Below, one piece after another: positions 10,382-20,527 of a DNA stretch of 64,000 bases (positions within the stretch are counted from its first letter, which is position 1; each line of letters opens with the position of its first letter). This DNA is from Aegilops tauschii subsp. strangulata (lineage: Eukaryota; Streptophyta; Magnoliopsida; Poales; Poaceae): NCBI RefSeq assembly GCF_002575655.3, contig NC_053037.3, positions 505,308,544-505,372,543 on the forward strand, written 5' to 3'. The notes under the pieces were generated by a model. It searched no databases. It had not been told where the DNA came from and saw nothing but the letters and a program-made list of their open reading frames with translations. Both the position numbers and the translations under genes were made by a program.

Positions 10382-10538
10382 CTCCCTCCATTCCTAAATA
10401 TAAGTCTTCGTAGATATTTCACTGTGGACCACATACGGATGTATATAGATGCATTTTATGTGTAGATTCACTCATTTTTCTCCGTATGTGGTCCATAGTG
10501 AAATCTCTCCAAAGACTTATATTTAGGAACGGAGGGAG
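10382..10538. mobile_element. Stowaway MITE present only in the left arm
   Basis: A 157-bp element with TA flanks at 10,380-10,381 and 10,539-10,540 and termini CTCCCTCCATTCCTAAATAT and ATATTTAGGAACGGAGGGAG. The matching right-arm position near 56,414-56,422 lacks the element but reads TA-CTG-TA, not a simple TA. Confidence 0.95.
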
Positions 10539-10881
10539 TAGTATAGTACTAGTATATACCGCATCATTCTTTGCTCCTTCTTACTACTCGGACTTGTGGG
10601 AGAGCCAGCATCCGGGTCGACGTGTCATGCACCAGATTAGAGCGCGGAACGGAAGGGGGGCATCACCCCGGTCGGAGCGCCAGTAATTCATGACTATAGT
10701 GAGTGGTCATATCACAAGTCTTTCCAGCAGTAACGCGCTGTCAAATCGCACAGCCCCACTCGCTCACCCTCCTCGCCTCTCTGTCAAACCGCCTACCCGA
10801 AAACTGCCGCGCGTACTGCCCGGGAAAAGCCCCGCCCTCAACTTTTAACTACGCGAAAATAGTTCGAGCTTGTTCGTTCTA

Positions 10882-10889
10882 TATAAATA
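10882..10889 (+). promoter_or_regulatory. TATA box of an unknown transcript
   Basis: TATAAATA follows a GC-rich stretch containing GCCCGGGAAAAGCCCCGCCC. The mirror copy lies at 56,066-56,073. No convincing coding sequence follows within 200 bp. Confidence 0.4.
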
Positions 10890-11091
10890 CAGTACTTACT
10901 GTATGTTTATTCACCCATGGGGTTGTTCAATGAATGGAGGGGTGGGGAGCACAAGTGAACAATACTGTAGTACTACTAGTAGTAAGTAGGAGTCATACAG
11001 TAGTCACCTTAAATAGAGAGTTTATTTTCTTTAATGCCACGTACACAAATTGAAACGCTTGTTGTGGAGAGAAAAAAGATAATCACTCCAC

Positions 11092-11098
11092 TATATAT
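11092..11098 (+). promoter_or_regulatory. TATA box of the arm gene, left copy
   Basis: CTATATATGG lies about 30 bp upstream of a sequence typical of grass transcript starts (CTAGGGTTTCTCTCTTCATT). The mirror copy is at 55,857-55,864. Confidence 0.6.
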
Positions 11099-11124
11099 GG
11101 ACGCAGGGGCCTGAGCGCTTGCTT

Positions 11125-11440
11125 TACTAGGGTTTCTCTCTTCATTCTCTCATCCTCTCCAGATATAAACAAGACAGCGGTAGCGACATTTTCTGTCTGC
11201 TCACCGCTGGTCACAAATCCGGCCGGATCCCTTCGGCCGGTGTGGGTAGAGGAGTAAAAGGTGCATCGTTCACGTGATCATCGTCGCCGAGGGAGGAAAC
11301 CCACAGCTGCCGGAGGAGCCCGATCCTCTGCCCGTGCCGTTCTCTCCGACACAGCGCCGGCTCGGGAGGTCCTCCGACCCTTCTTCCTCCCTGCCGTATT
11401 GTGCGCAGATCCGACCTGCCGACATCCCGGCGACCCTCAG
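11125..11440 (+). pseudogene. First exon of the arm gene, left copy
   Basis: A leader rich in CT is followed by a GC-rich Pro/Ser-rich open stretch and a strong splice donor CCCTCAG|GTATAAGTTC at 11,440/11,441. No in-frame ATG opens the stretch: the position where one would be expected reads GTG, and the right-arm copy reads CGGTC there. The exon may be a 5' untranslated exon of a gene whose later exons include 13,057 and 13,685, or its start may have been lost. Both arms keep the donor intact. Confidence 0.45.
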
Positions 11441-11820
11441 GTATAAGTTCTTCGAAAGCGGCCTTGCTCTACTGCCCCAGCTCCCCATGTGTTTTCATGT
11501 GCATCTTTTTCTACTCCCATCAGCTCTTCCAAAGCCACCTAAATTTTTAGTATTATTAGAGGTAAAGCTACTTCATGCATTCGAATCTAGGGCTTTGTTC
11601 AAACAATGAAGAAAGGGGGAAAGTTGTATCATGAATCTAGGACTTGATTCAAAGAGGAAATAATATGGTGAAAGTAGTAGAGACCGGATACCCAACCGGT
11701 CTCTTGGTTGAAAAGGGAAATAATGGGAAAACGCAGTACAAACTGGATAAGGAACAGATCTATTATTGGTTGAAAAAAGGATAGAAAGTGGCGACTGGTG
11801 GACAAGTCAACAGAGTATGT

Positions 11821-12120
11821 CCAGGATTAGATTTGCTGCCATCACATAGTAAAAGGTCTCCAGGATTAGATTTGCTGCCCTCACATAGTAAAAGGTCTCG
11901 GGATTAGATTTGCTGCCCTCACATAGTAAAAGGTCTCAGGATTAGATTTGCTGCCCTCACATAGTAAAAGGTCTCCAGGATTAGATTTGCTGCCCTCACA
12001 TAGTAAAAGGTCTCCAGGATTAGATTTGCTGCCCTCACATAGTAAAAGGTCTCCAGGATTAGATTTGCTGCCCTCACATAGTACAAGGTCTCCAGGATTA
12101 GGTTTGCTGCCCTCACATAG
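11821..12120. repeat. 39-bp tandem repeat, left copy, 8 units
   Basis: Eight copies of a unit with core AGATTTGCTGCCCTCACATA, read from the TGCTGCC landmark at ~39-bp steps. The period is divisible by three, so both strands have repetitive open frames (for example LCEGSKSNPGDL repeated on the minus strand). The array sits in the presumed first intron. The right arm also has eight copies. Confidence 0.9.
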
Positions 12121-12720
12121 CATGAACAAACTCAGCATCACCACTTTATGCCTCCTTGTAGGTACATTGTGCTGATGCGTCCACTGTCGCATGTCCTTAT
12201 ACCAACCTTTTGTTGTTATTAATGTAAGGGCGCATGTAAAATGAAGCGATCACACTATTACCTTAGGGACATGTCTAACCAGTGTTATTGTTAATCTAAT
12301 GCCTCCAGTGATAAGATGCAATTAAACTGTGTTACAAATGGCACTCCTGCTGTTTTCCCTAGTATGATAAGTAAGTTGCTCCTTTACGCTGCTGAGTGTC
12401 CTAGTGTCCCCACGGTCCCATGCCCTTAAACCAACTCTTTAGCTGCTGTTGATTTACTGTGTCTGGTAAACAACCAATGCCACCATTAAAGTAATCCCAT
12501 ATTTGAGGAATCTCATTGTTGATCGTAATGCTTCTGGTAACATGAAGCATTGCTGACATTTTAAAATTTCTACTGTCCTTGCGTGATTGCCATGAACATA
12601 ATTAAGATGCTTCTTTTCATTTTGTATATGTTTCGTATATTCTTATTGACCAGCAACTGTTTACTTTCTATCTTTTTGTGCAAATAGGGATATCCATTTC
12701 ACCTTGTTGCTATTGTGACC
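12121..12720. other. Intron-like sequence of the arm gene, left copy
   Basis: AT-rich sequence with no repeat or frame of note, conserved in the right arm. It lies between the 39-bp array and the hairpin. Confidence 0.4.
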
Positions 12721-12780
12721 TTTTGGTGAACTGCACAAAACACTTTTTTGGAATGAGTGTCTTGTGCAGTTCAACTAAAA
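12721..12780. other. Intronic 60-nt hairpin, left copy
   Basis: TTTTGGTGAACTGCACAAAA and the complementary TTGTGCAGTTCAACTAAAA form a stem of about 24 bp with one bulge and a short loop. A third half-copy, TTTTGGTGGAACTGCACAAA, follows near 12,806. The right-arm copy is at 54,166-54,227 with one more mismatch. Confidence 0.55.
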
Positions 12781-13056
12781 TGTTACATGGGCAACATCTC
12801 TTAATTTTGGTGGAACTGCACAAAATGGTGATTGGAGTTTCGAAAATCTCTGTCAAATTCTGCTGGTAATCTCGTGCAACATTTTATTAGCCTTTGCAAG
12901 ATGAGCCATAGCTGAATGATGCAATCTTTGCTTCATTTCAGGTGAACTGCAGAAAAAGTGGCATGAATTGAATCATCGAGTGGAGCTGCAGGTTGACTTC
13001 CACTAGTGCCAGTATTATAGTAATCATGCTCTTTATTATCTGCATTGTGCAAACAG

Positions 13057-13210
13057 GAATACTCAACTACAGATGTTGTGACGGTCAAGAGCATTCGCCA
13101 AGTTCTTCGATTGTATGACATGGCTAGCCAAGATGGATTAATCCCGATATTCACTTTATCAAAAGGCTCTAATGGGTTGGTTCTGAATCTTGCAAGCTGG
13201 GAATCAGTGA
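13057..13210 (+). pseudogene. Internal exon candidate of the arm gene, left copy
   Basis: An acceptor GTGCAAACAG at 13,047-13,056 precedes a frame reading EYSTTDVVTVKSIRQVLRLY and DMASQDGLIPIF. The right-arm copy has the same residues up to DMASQD and then diverges. The frame then enters the 79-bp array, and no donor is obvious. The protein is not recognised; the presence in both arms shows only that the exon predates the duplication. Confidence 0.4.
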
Positions 13211-13441
13211 GATGTGTAGGCATCTTTGTTGTACTTATTATTTGAATCTTATTTGTTGGTTCTGAATCTTGCAAGCTGGGAATCAATGAGATGTGTAGGC
13301 ATCTTTGTTGTACTTATTATTTGGATCTTATTTGTTGGTTCTGAATCTTGCAAGCTGGGAATCAATGAGATGTGTAGGCATCTTTGTTGTACTTATTATT
13401 TGGAGCTTATTTGTTGGTTCTGAATCTTGCAAGCTGGGAAA
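13177..13441. repeat. 79-bp tandem repeat, left copy, about 4 units
   Basis: GTTCTGAATCTTGCAAGCTG recurs at 13,177, about 13,258, 13,338 and 13,417. The first unit contains the end of the exon candidate, so the array arose by duplication of an exon-intron border. The right arm has five landmark copies. Confidence 0.85.
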
Positions 13442-13684
13442 CACGGCATGATGATGCAGAGGACAACAAGCATAACAAACAGTTCAAACTTGGTAGTATT
13501 ATCTTTGTGAAAGTGCGACAAATGTGCTGATCGTGTGCGTCCTGAGAATAATAATTCTAATTGTTGTGCATGTTGATCATGTGGCACTGATAGAACGAGC
13601 GAATGCATTGCTTGTTTTAAGTATAAATTTCTATTAAAGCTAATTAAATTTAAGTAAAGTGACCACTAACTCCTGTTATTACAG

Positions 13685-14113
13685 TACCAACACAGACCCG
13701 CTCGTGAACCGACGTGTGGCCGGGGGTGCATCTTCTGCCAGGCGTGCAGCGGACGAGGGAGGGGTAGTAACTGTTGTCGCCTATACACAATCAGCTTACT
13801 GTTGAATCTGGTTCCCCAAGAGCTGAAAAACGAATTGCTGCCGCCGCCTACACACTTGTTCACTCGAAGAGACTCCAATGGCGATCCGAGGGGTGAGCCT
13901 GCTGGATATGGACTTCAGCAAAGAGTTCCCCTTTGAGTTCGCCGTTCAGTCCTATGGCTGCACCAAGTTGAATGTGATGTACACCAACGATACGGACTCG
14001 GTGAAGCTCTGCCTCGCCTCAGTTCTATGGCTGTACCAGGTTCTGGAGCATTCGCCCGTTTCATCGGCAGCGCCGACTGCACCTTCGCTACTGTGGAGAG
14101 AAGGAAGAACGCG
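13685..14113 (+). pseudogene. Truncated DEDD-type 3'-5' exonuclease-like pseudogene, left copy
   Basis: After an acceptor TTATTACAG the sequence contains stops, then an ATG at 13,878 opens MAIRGVSLLDMDFSKEFPFE and continues FAVQSYGCTKL. A second frame holds FIGSADCTFATVERRKN. Similarity to plant Werner-type 3'-5' exonuclease-like proteins is inferred mainly from the fuller right-arm copy, which retains ASKDAYTCYDMY. The left copy ends at about 14,113, where about 470 bp present in the right arm is missing. It keeps TAC (Tyr) at a codon that is a stop in the right copy. Confidence 0.5.
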
Positions 14114-14115
14114 AC

Positions 14116-14690
14116 TAGTTCACTTGTCCATAAAAAAACTAGTTCACTCGGCTGCCGTGCTTTGAATCTCCTTCCTCCCAACATATTCCCCTCCTCAGGT
14201 GGACCCAGCAGGTCTTTGAATTTTCTCCCACTTTCTTTTTCGATGTAAACTGAGTTTTCTCCCAGTACTTTCCCCTAGAACCAACTCAACTGTCCCACGT
14301 CTAGCCTAAAAAATAATAATACCTCACGTACTATTAACTCATCAAATTAAAATGATATTTTATTTCGTAAGTTGAAAGTTCTTACAAAATAATAATAATA
14401 ATTGTTTATATATAACTTGGCAAGTTAACTCCTAGTGATTGCGTACATAAGCTTGCAAAGATTTTACTGACGTGCAATCATGTGTTTATGTTTTTATAAC
14501 ATTTCTCCGCTCTAGCCCAACATGATATTCTCACCCAGCCCAGCAAGTCCGTGGATTTCGAGAAAAATGCAAATGGGATTTAAACGGGCTGCATAGATGC
14601 TACATCATTGTTTCACCGAGCCCACCAAATGGACTAAAAAAACAAATGGACTGGCTGACATGTGGGCCAGTAGGTCGAAGCTTAAGAAGG
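14116..14690. other. AT-rich spacer shared by both arms
   Basis: No gene seen. It contains CT-rich and poly-A/T stretches and TAATAATAATA microsatellite sequence near 14,390. The mirror sequence is at about 51,500-52,060. Confidence 0.5.
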
Positions 14691-14696
14691 CGTTGG

Positions 14697-17470
14697 ATTT
14701 ACATCCAACGGCCGGCATTCTTCTTCAATCTCTCGTCTTCTTCCCCCAGCGCTGCCGGAACCGCCTGCTCCAGCCTTCGGCGTCCAGCTGCGTTGTTTTG
14801 CGCTGCTCAGCGAAACGCTACCCCGCCGATGGCCAGGCCATCCCTCCACTCCGCACCTCCTGTTACTCTCTGCCGAGTGTAGGCCCACCCCGCACCTGAA
14901 CCAGTCAAGTTTCCCACTCCTCTCCGTCTGCGACTCCACTGTCATGTCTTCCCCATCTCCGGGTCGTTCCAGTCTGGGGCCTCGCCGTCGTCCACCGCCT
15001 CGGTGCGCTCGGCGCGGCGTGGTCAACATACGAGAGTCATCGGAAGAGGACTGTACGTGGAGAGCCTGACGGCTGGGACCCACGAGGTCAATGGTCGCAC
15101 GCAAGGAAAGTTCCTCCTTATTACGCACTGTACGTGCACTGTACATGGGAAGGGCTTCTGTATTTCGCGAAAAAAATGTTCCCCCCGCTGACAGGTCGGA
15201 CCCACCAGCTATATCTTCGCACGCAAGGAAGTGCCTCCTTATTACGCACCAAAAAACGAATACCCCCTGCTAGCTGGGACCCACCATAGTGGGTGGATGA
15301 CTTGTGGGCCTACTAAGTTGATGAGGACGGAGGGCTTTGTCAACTTAGTCAATATGAACGATTCTAGCTCCAGTGACCGTACAATGTCCATCCAACGGCC
15401 ATAGTGCTTCTTCAACCTCTGGTCTTCTTGCTCCAGCCGCCCAAAGCAGCGCCGGTCGTGCCGCGTGGTCCTGCCTCTCGTGGCGGGCTGTGATGCCGCG
15501 GAGGCCTCACCGCCCCCTACTACTCCCACCGCTGGCCCAGGGTATCCCTCTAGTCACCCACTCCCCCTGTTATTCTGCGGCGACGGCAGCCTCACGCCGC
15601 AGCCGAACCAGTGAACCCTCTTACTCCTCTCCGCGTGGGCATCCACTGCCGCGTCTTCCCCGACTCCGCGTCGTCCCTTCCTAGGCCTCGCCGTCGTCCA
15701 CCGCCTTGGTGCTCTCGGCGCGGCGTGGTCAATGTGGTCAACGAACGACTTCCATCGGAAGAGTACTGTACGTGGAGAGGCTGACAGCTGGGTCCACGGC
15801 CACATCCCAGTTTTTTTGTGATTTGCCTAGTAAGTCGCTTTGTCAGGCCTATTGGGCTGCAAATCTTTCAAGACGAGGAGAGCTTCATTCGGCTGGCCGA
15901 GAAAATGGCCTATCAGTAATGAGAAATGGGCTGTACATTTTTAAAACACATCAAACCGGCAATTAGTTTCAAATATCTTTTTTTCATTTCGAGATTTTAA
16001 ATTACATTAATTTTTATGCGTGGAGAATTTGTTGGATTTTATATTGATATACATTTATTTTTAAAATCAGTTTGAATGTGAGTCGAAATTTCAGGATTAA
16101 AAACAGTTCGAACCGCACCGAAATATGCAAAATTTCTTATAATTTTTTAACCGTGGCCACAATATGGGTTGTAATGCTAACAAAAAGAATATGGGCTTCA
16201 AAAAAACCTTAAGAATTAGCAAATGGGCTGTAAATTATTAGAAATAATGGCAGATGGATTGTATGCTGTTTTCCACAGATTTGAGGCTTTCCTAAAAAAA
16301 AGGTTGACGCACAAGCAGTGACTGTTGGATGTCCATCGAACGGCCGTCGTGCTTCTTCAATCTCTGCTCTTCTTGCTCCAGCCGCTCAAACAAGCGCCGG
16401 CGGGACTGCCTGCTCCCTCCTCCCCGCGGCCGGCAGTGCTGCCGCCCAGGCCTCACCGCCCCACCATACTCCCATCGCTGGCCTAGCCATCCCTCTACTC
16501 ACCCACACCTACTGTTATTCTCCGGCGACGGCAGACGAACCAGTAAACCCTCGTACAGTCGTACTCCCCTCCGCGTGGGAAACAATTGCCGAGTCTTCCC
16601 TGCCTTCGTGTCGTTCACTTCCTAGGCCTCGCCATCGTCCACTGCCCTGGTCCTCTCGGCATGGCCTGGTCAACGTGGTCAACGACCGACATGCATCTGA
16701 AGTGGACTGTACGTGGAGAGGCTGACAGCTGGGTCCACGGCCGCACGCAAGGAAATGCCTCCTTATTACGCGCAAAATAATGATTCCTCCACCTGACATC
16801 AGGGACCCACCAAAAGGGCCTCTGTATTTCGTGAAAAAAACGTTACCGCCGTTGATAGCTCGGACCCACCAGCTATATCTTCGCACGCAAGGAAGTGCCT
16901 ACTTATTACGCACAAAAAAATGAATACTCCCCCTGTTAGTTGGGACCCAGTATAGTAGCAGGCTGACTTGTGGGCCTACTAAGTTGACGGGGACGGAGGG
17001 CTTTGTCAACTTAGTCAATATGCACGATTCTGGCTCCAGTGACTGTACGATGTCCATCCAATGGCGGTAGTGCTTCTTCAACCTCTGGTCTTCTTGCTCC
17101 AGCCGCCCAAACCAGCGTCGGTCGTTCCTCGTGCTCCTGCCTCCCGTGGCCGGCTGCGATGCGGCAGAGGCCTCACCGCCCCCTACTACTCCCACCGCTG
17201 GCCAGGCCATCCCTCTACTCACCCACACCCCCTGTTATTCTGCGGCGACGGCAGCCTCACACCGCAGTGAACCAGTGAACCCTCGTACTCCTCTATGCGT
17301 GGGCATCCACTGTTGCGTCTTCCCCGGCTCCGCGTCGTCCCCTTCCTAGGCCTCGCCGCCGTCCACCGCCCTGGTGCTCTCGGCGCGGCGTGGTCAACGT
17401 GGTCAAGCAACGGCTTCCATCGGACGTGGACTGTATGTGGAGAGGCTGACAGCTGGGTCCATGGCCGTAG
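14697..17470. repeat. Four ~0.4-kb repeat cores, left arm
   Basis: Each core starts near CATCCAACGGCC (14,699, 15,388, 16,330 with one change, 17,053 with one change) and ends near CAGCTGGGTCCACGGCC about 410 bp later. Shared internal motifs are AACCAGTGAACCCTC, GGCCTCGCCGTCGTCCACCG and CACGTACAGTCC-like sequence. GC-rich frames recur in every core and are not supported as genes. A separating motif TTGTCAACTTAGTCAATATG occurs twice. Four matching cores occur in the right arm, so the array predates the inversion. Confidence 0.85.
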
Positions 17471-18120
17471 CAAGGAAGTGCCTCCTTATTACGTGCAAAA
17501 TAATTATTCCTCCACCTGAGAGCGGGGACCCACAGGACGGGCCACCGTATTTCACGAAAAAATTGTTTGCCCCTGACTGCAGGGACCCACCAGCTACATA
17601 TTCGCACGCAAGGAAGTGCGTCCGGGCAAAAAAAAATGATTCGCCCCCCTGACTGCTGGGACCCACCAGCTACATCTTCGCAGGCAAGGAAGTGCCTGAC
17701 AGTCGGGACCCACCTGGTCGAAGCGTACGTAGTGTTGTCATTCTGCTCGCGAACGTGTACGTACATATATACTGGTGGATGTAGAGGCGCGCACGTGTCG
17801 TAGTAGAGGCACGCACGTAGCATGTACACGTACGTACAACGGCCAGGTTGCAAGAAAGAAAATATGGCCACGTATGTGTACATATGGGCGGGGTCTCGAA
17901 CGCCTACTCGCGCATACGTACGACCAGGGCTCGTGTACATGGCTGGGTCGGAACGGAGAAACAACGTCGTCGTCGTGTTCATGGGGAGGCAACGGAATGC
18001 GTCGTGTTCATGGGGAGGCAACGGAACGCGTGGGAGCCAACCGGCTGGGTCAGAACGGAATGCGTGGTCGTGTTCATCGGGAGCGCTTGGACGGAACAGG
18101 CGACGGAAACGAGGCCTGGC
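17471..18120. repeat. Short GGGACCCACCAGCTACAT repeats and GTACGTAC-rich tract, left arm
   Basis: Several copies of GGGACCCACCAGCTACAT spaced 70-110 bp apart lie at 17.5-17.75 kb, followed by a CGTACGTA-rich stretch and two copies of a CGTGTTCATGGGGAGGCAAC unit near 17,975-18,020. No gene supported. Conserved in the right arm. Confidence 0.6.
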
Positions 18121-18395
18121 GTACCGCACAACGGAGGAAACAGACCTCCTACGTTCGGAACGGGGTCCTGTTGATCGGGAGGGGTCTGGCGTACCGCAAA
18201 ATGGAGGAAACGAACCTCCTACGGTCGAAACGGGGGTCCTGTTGATCGGGAGGGGTGTGGCGTACCGCAAAACGGACGAAACGGACCTCCTACGGTCGAA
18301 ACGGGGGTCCTGTTGATCGGGAGGGGTGTGGCGTACCGCAAAACGGACGAAACGGACCTCCTACGGTCGAAACGGGGGTCCTGTTCATCGGGAGC
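18121..18395. repeat. 71-bp tandem repeat, left arm, 4 units
   Basis: Units begin GTACCGCA at 18,121, 18,191, 18,262 and 18,332 and contain ACGGTCGAAACGGGGGTCCT. The right arm carries six units, so copy number changed after duplication. Confidence 0.9.
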
Positions 18396-18769
18396 AAAAC
18401 GGGACTCCACGGGATACTGTTCATCTCCACCGTCGACCTCCTCCAGCCTCCACGGGTTACCGTCGACCTCCTCCAGCCTCCACGGGCTCCTGTTCATCCA
18501 GCCTCCACCGCGCGCTACTCCACCGGCTACTGTTCAACCACCCCTCCACGGGCACCCCTCCACCGTCTACTGTTCATCCAGCCCTCCACACCACGGGGTC
18601 CTGTCCAACCACCCCTCCACGGGCACCCCTCCACCGTCTACTGTTCATCCAGCCCTCCACCACACCACGGGATCCTGTTCATCTAGAGGCAACGCCACCG
18701 CTCACTGTTCATCCACCCCCCCCCCCCCCCCCGCAACGCTCACTGTTCATCCCAGAGGCAGCATCGATC
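18396..18769. repeat. CTGTTCATCCAGCCTCCAC repeats and poly-C run, left arm
   Basis: Interleaved repeats of CTGTTCATCCAGCC and CACCCCTCCACGGGCACCCC, ending in a long C run at about 18,715-18,732 that is much shorter in the right arm (seven G near 47,410). Long frames here are compositional. Confidence 0.75.
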
Positions 18770-19266
18770 GGCTTCAGTTAGCAGCAGTAGCGAAGGAATC
18801 GCTCGATCGGGTTCAGTTAACAGCCATCGATCGATCGCTCGGGTTTAGTAACGCGTAGCCTGCAGTGCAATCGCTCGGGTTCAGTTAGAGCCCAACGCCT
18901 CGCTCGGGTTCAGTTAGAGCCAACGCCTCGCACACACGCACGTACGTGTACGAGAGAAACGCGCATCGCTCGGCCCCCGACCTCCCACCGTAACTGGGAA
19001 CTCCCCGAAATTTTCCTCGCCCTCTCTTCTACCACGGTTTTTTCCGTCATGGACGGCCCAAAGAATGTCATGCAGCTGTGTCTCCGGCCCGCCCAGGACG
19101 AAAAGCCCATTTTCTGTCATGATTTTTTATCATAGAAATAGGAGCCCACCACATCTATGATGATACCGGGGTTTTTCACAATTATCGTCATAGAAGTGTC
19201 ATATGTATGATAGAATTTTTTTTCGTTTGGCCCAAAATGTCACGGATGTGTCTTTTTTTGTAGTGT
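18770..19266. mobile_element. CACTA-type transposon terminus, left arm
   Basis: The block ends in TCTTTTTTTGTAGTG at about 19,266, the complement of CACTACAAAAAAAGA. Subterminal CGCTCGGGTTCAGTTA-like motifs occur at least four times between 18,770 and 18,915, as is common for CACTA elements. The identical terminus starts the right arm at 46,879. No transposase is visible, and the opposite terminus was not found, so the length of the element is unknown. Confidence 0.7.
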
Positions 19267-20234
19267 TAAAACCATCTCGACATAAACGGGAAGCGCTAAC
19301 GAGATATTTATTGATGGACGGCACATGATGAACGTTCTTCAGATGCACGGTCTTCCCCGAAGTAAACTTCAGATCGACCGTACCAACACCTCAAACGATG
19401 GCATGTGACCCATTCCCCATCAGCACGGGAGAAGTCCCTGTGGCCTGGTAAGAAGAAAACATGGAGGCGTCAGCACAAACATGTACATTGACACTAGTGT
19501 CAATTAACCAATCAGGGGATTGAAATACTGAAAGGATGGTAGGAAAAATACCGACCCTGATTCCTTCATATCAGTATCATCGATGACAACATTAGCGGAC
19601 TTACCGCTCTTCTCATGTTCACGCTCCTCAAAGCGGTTAGGACATTTCGGAGACCAGTGATTAGGGTCACCGGAGACATGGCAAAGTCCCTTCCCCTCCT
19701 TATGAGAATTCTTCTTGAATTTAGTAGAATGTGACGGCTTGTTCTTTGCATCAAACTTGCCTTTGCTCTGAGTTTTTTCTTGTTATTTTTGAACTTGTTG
19801 GGCAGGAAGTTCTTCTTTTGTACCATGTGGGCACTAGAAGCTCCCTTAGCAACTCGAGCATGTGTGTCTTTTGCTCTCGCCTTCTCTTCAACATCAAGAG
19901 TACCAATGAGATCCGCAGCGGAAAACTCCTGTCTCTTGTGTTTCAGGGAAGTAGCAAAATTATTCCACGAAGGTGGAAGCTTGGCAATGATGCCTCCGGC
20001 AACAAATTTGTCCGGCAACACACACTTGAAGTACTCAAGTTTTTTTGCGAGCGACTGTATCTCATGAGCCTGTTGTACAACAGAGTGCTCATCAGTCATC
20101 TTTTAGTCATAGAATTGAGACGTACAACTCGCTGTCGGCGTCCGAGGCACCAAACTTGGCCTCGAGCGCAACCCAAATGTCCTTGCCGTTGTCAAATGAC
20201 ATATACGAATCCACAATGGAATCATCAAGAACAC
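19267..20234 (-). pseudogene. Copia-type gag and protease fragment, 3' portion
   Basis: On the minus strand the sequence continues the gag begun at 35,885-35,652 (DDSIVDSYMSFDNGKDIW, then WVALEAKFG). It includes the typical MTDEHSVVQQAHEIQSLAKK helix and a CCHC zinc knuckle (C, C, H, C in CHVSGDPNHWSPKC), followed by protease-like sequence with NVHVCADASMF in another frame. Frameshifts and stops break it in several places. It ends abruptly at the CACTA terminus at 19,266, so integrase, reverse transcriptase and the 3' LTR are absent. Confidence 0.75.
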
Positions 20235-20527
20235 TGATACGTCTCCGACGTATCTACTTTTCCAAACACTTTTGCCCTTGTTTTGAACTCTAACTTGCAT
20301 GATTTGAATGGAACTAACCCGGACTGATGCTATTTTCAGCAGAATTGCCATGGTATTATCTTTGTGCAGAAACAAAAGTTCTTAGAATGACCTGAAACTT
20401 CACAGAGATTATTTTTGGAAATAATTAGAAATACTGGCAAAAGAATCAAGGCCAGGGGGCCCACGCCCTATCCACGAGGGTGGGAGGCGCGCCTGCCCCC
20501 CTAGGGCGCGCCCCCTGCCTTGTGGGC
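20235..20527 (+). repeat. 5' LTR of the outer element, first piece
   Basis: It matches 34,237-34,525 of the 3' LTR from TGATACGTCTCCG to CTCGTGGGC (CTTGTGGGC here). It is cut at 20,527 by the nested element, whose target duplication TGGGC occupies 20,523-20,527. Confidence 0.92.

Larger units (their letters stand above)
9190..19266 (+). repeat. Left arm of a giant inverted repeat
   Basis: From TGCATGCGTTGTAATTAATG near 9,190 to the terminal TAGTG at about 19,266 the sequence matches the reverse complement of about 61,622 to 46,879. Landmarks occur in mirror order along the whole arm. Hand comparison found 4 differences in about 145 bases (around 13,880-14,020) and about 10 in about 270 (around 9,970-10,240). 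The arm lacks segments equivalent to 56,513-60,523 and about 52,074-52,545 and has an extra Stowaway at 10,382-10,538. Confidence 0.95.

Noticed and set aside
11881..12192. Repeat protein LCEGSKSNPGDL on the minus strand, also in the right arm
   Set aside because: A 39-bp period keeps frames open on both strands automatically; there is no promoter or splice support, and the array lies in an intron.
17293..18270. A 325-codon minus-strand frame in the left arm
   Set aside because: It crosses the 0.4-kb cores, the GTACGTAC tract and the 71-bp array. The right-arm counterpart is broken into shorter frames, so the frame is not conserved.
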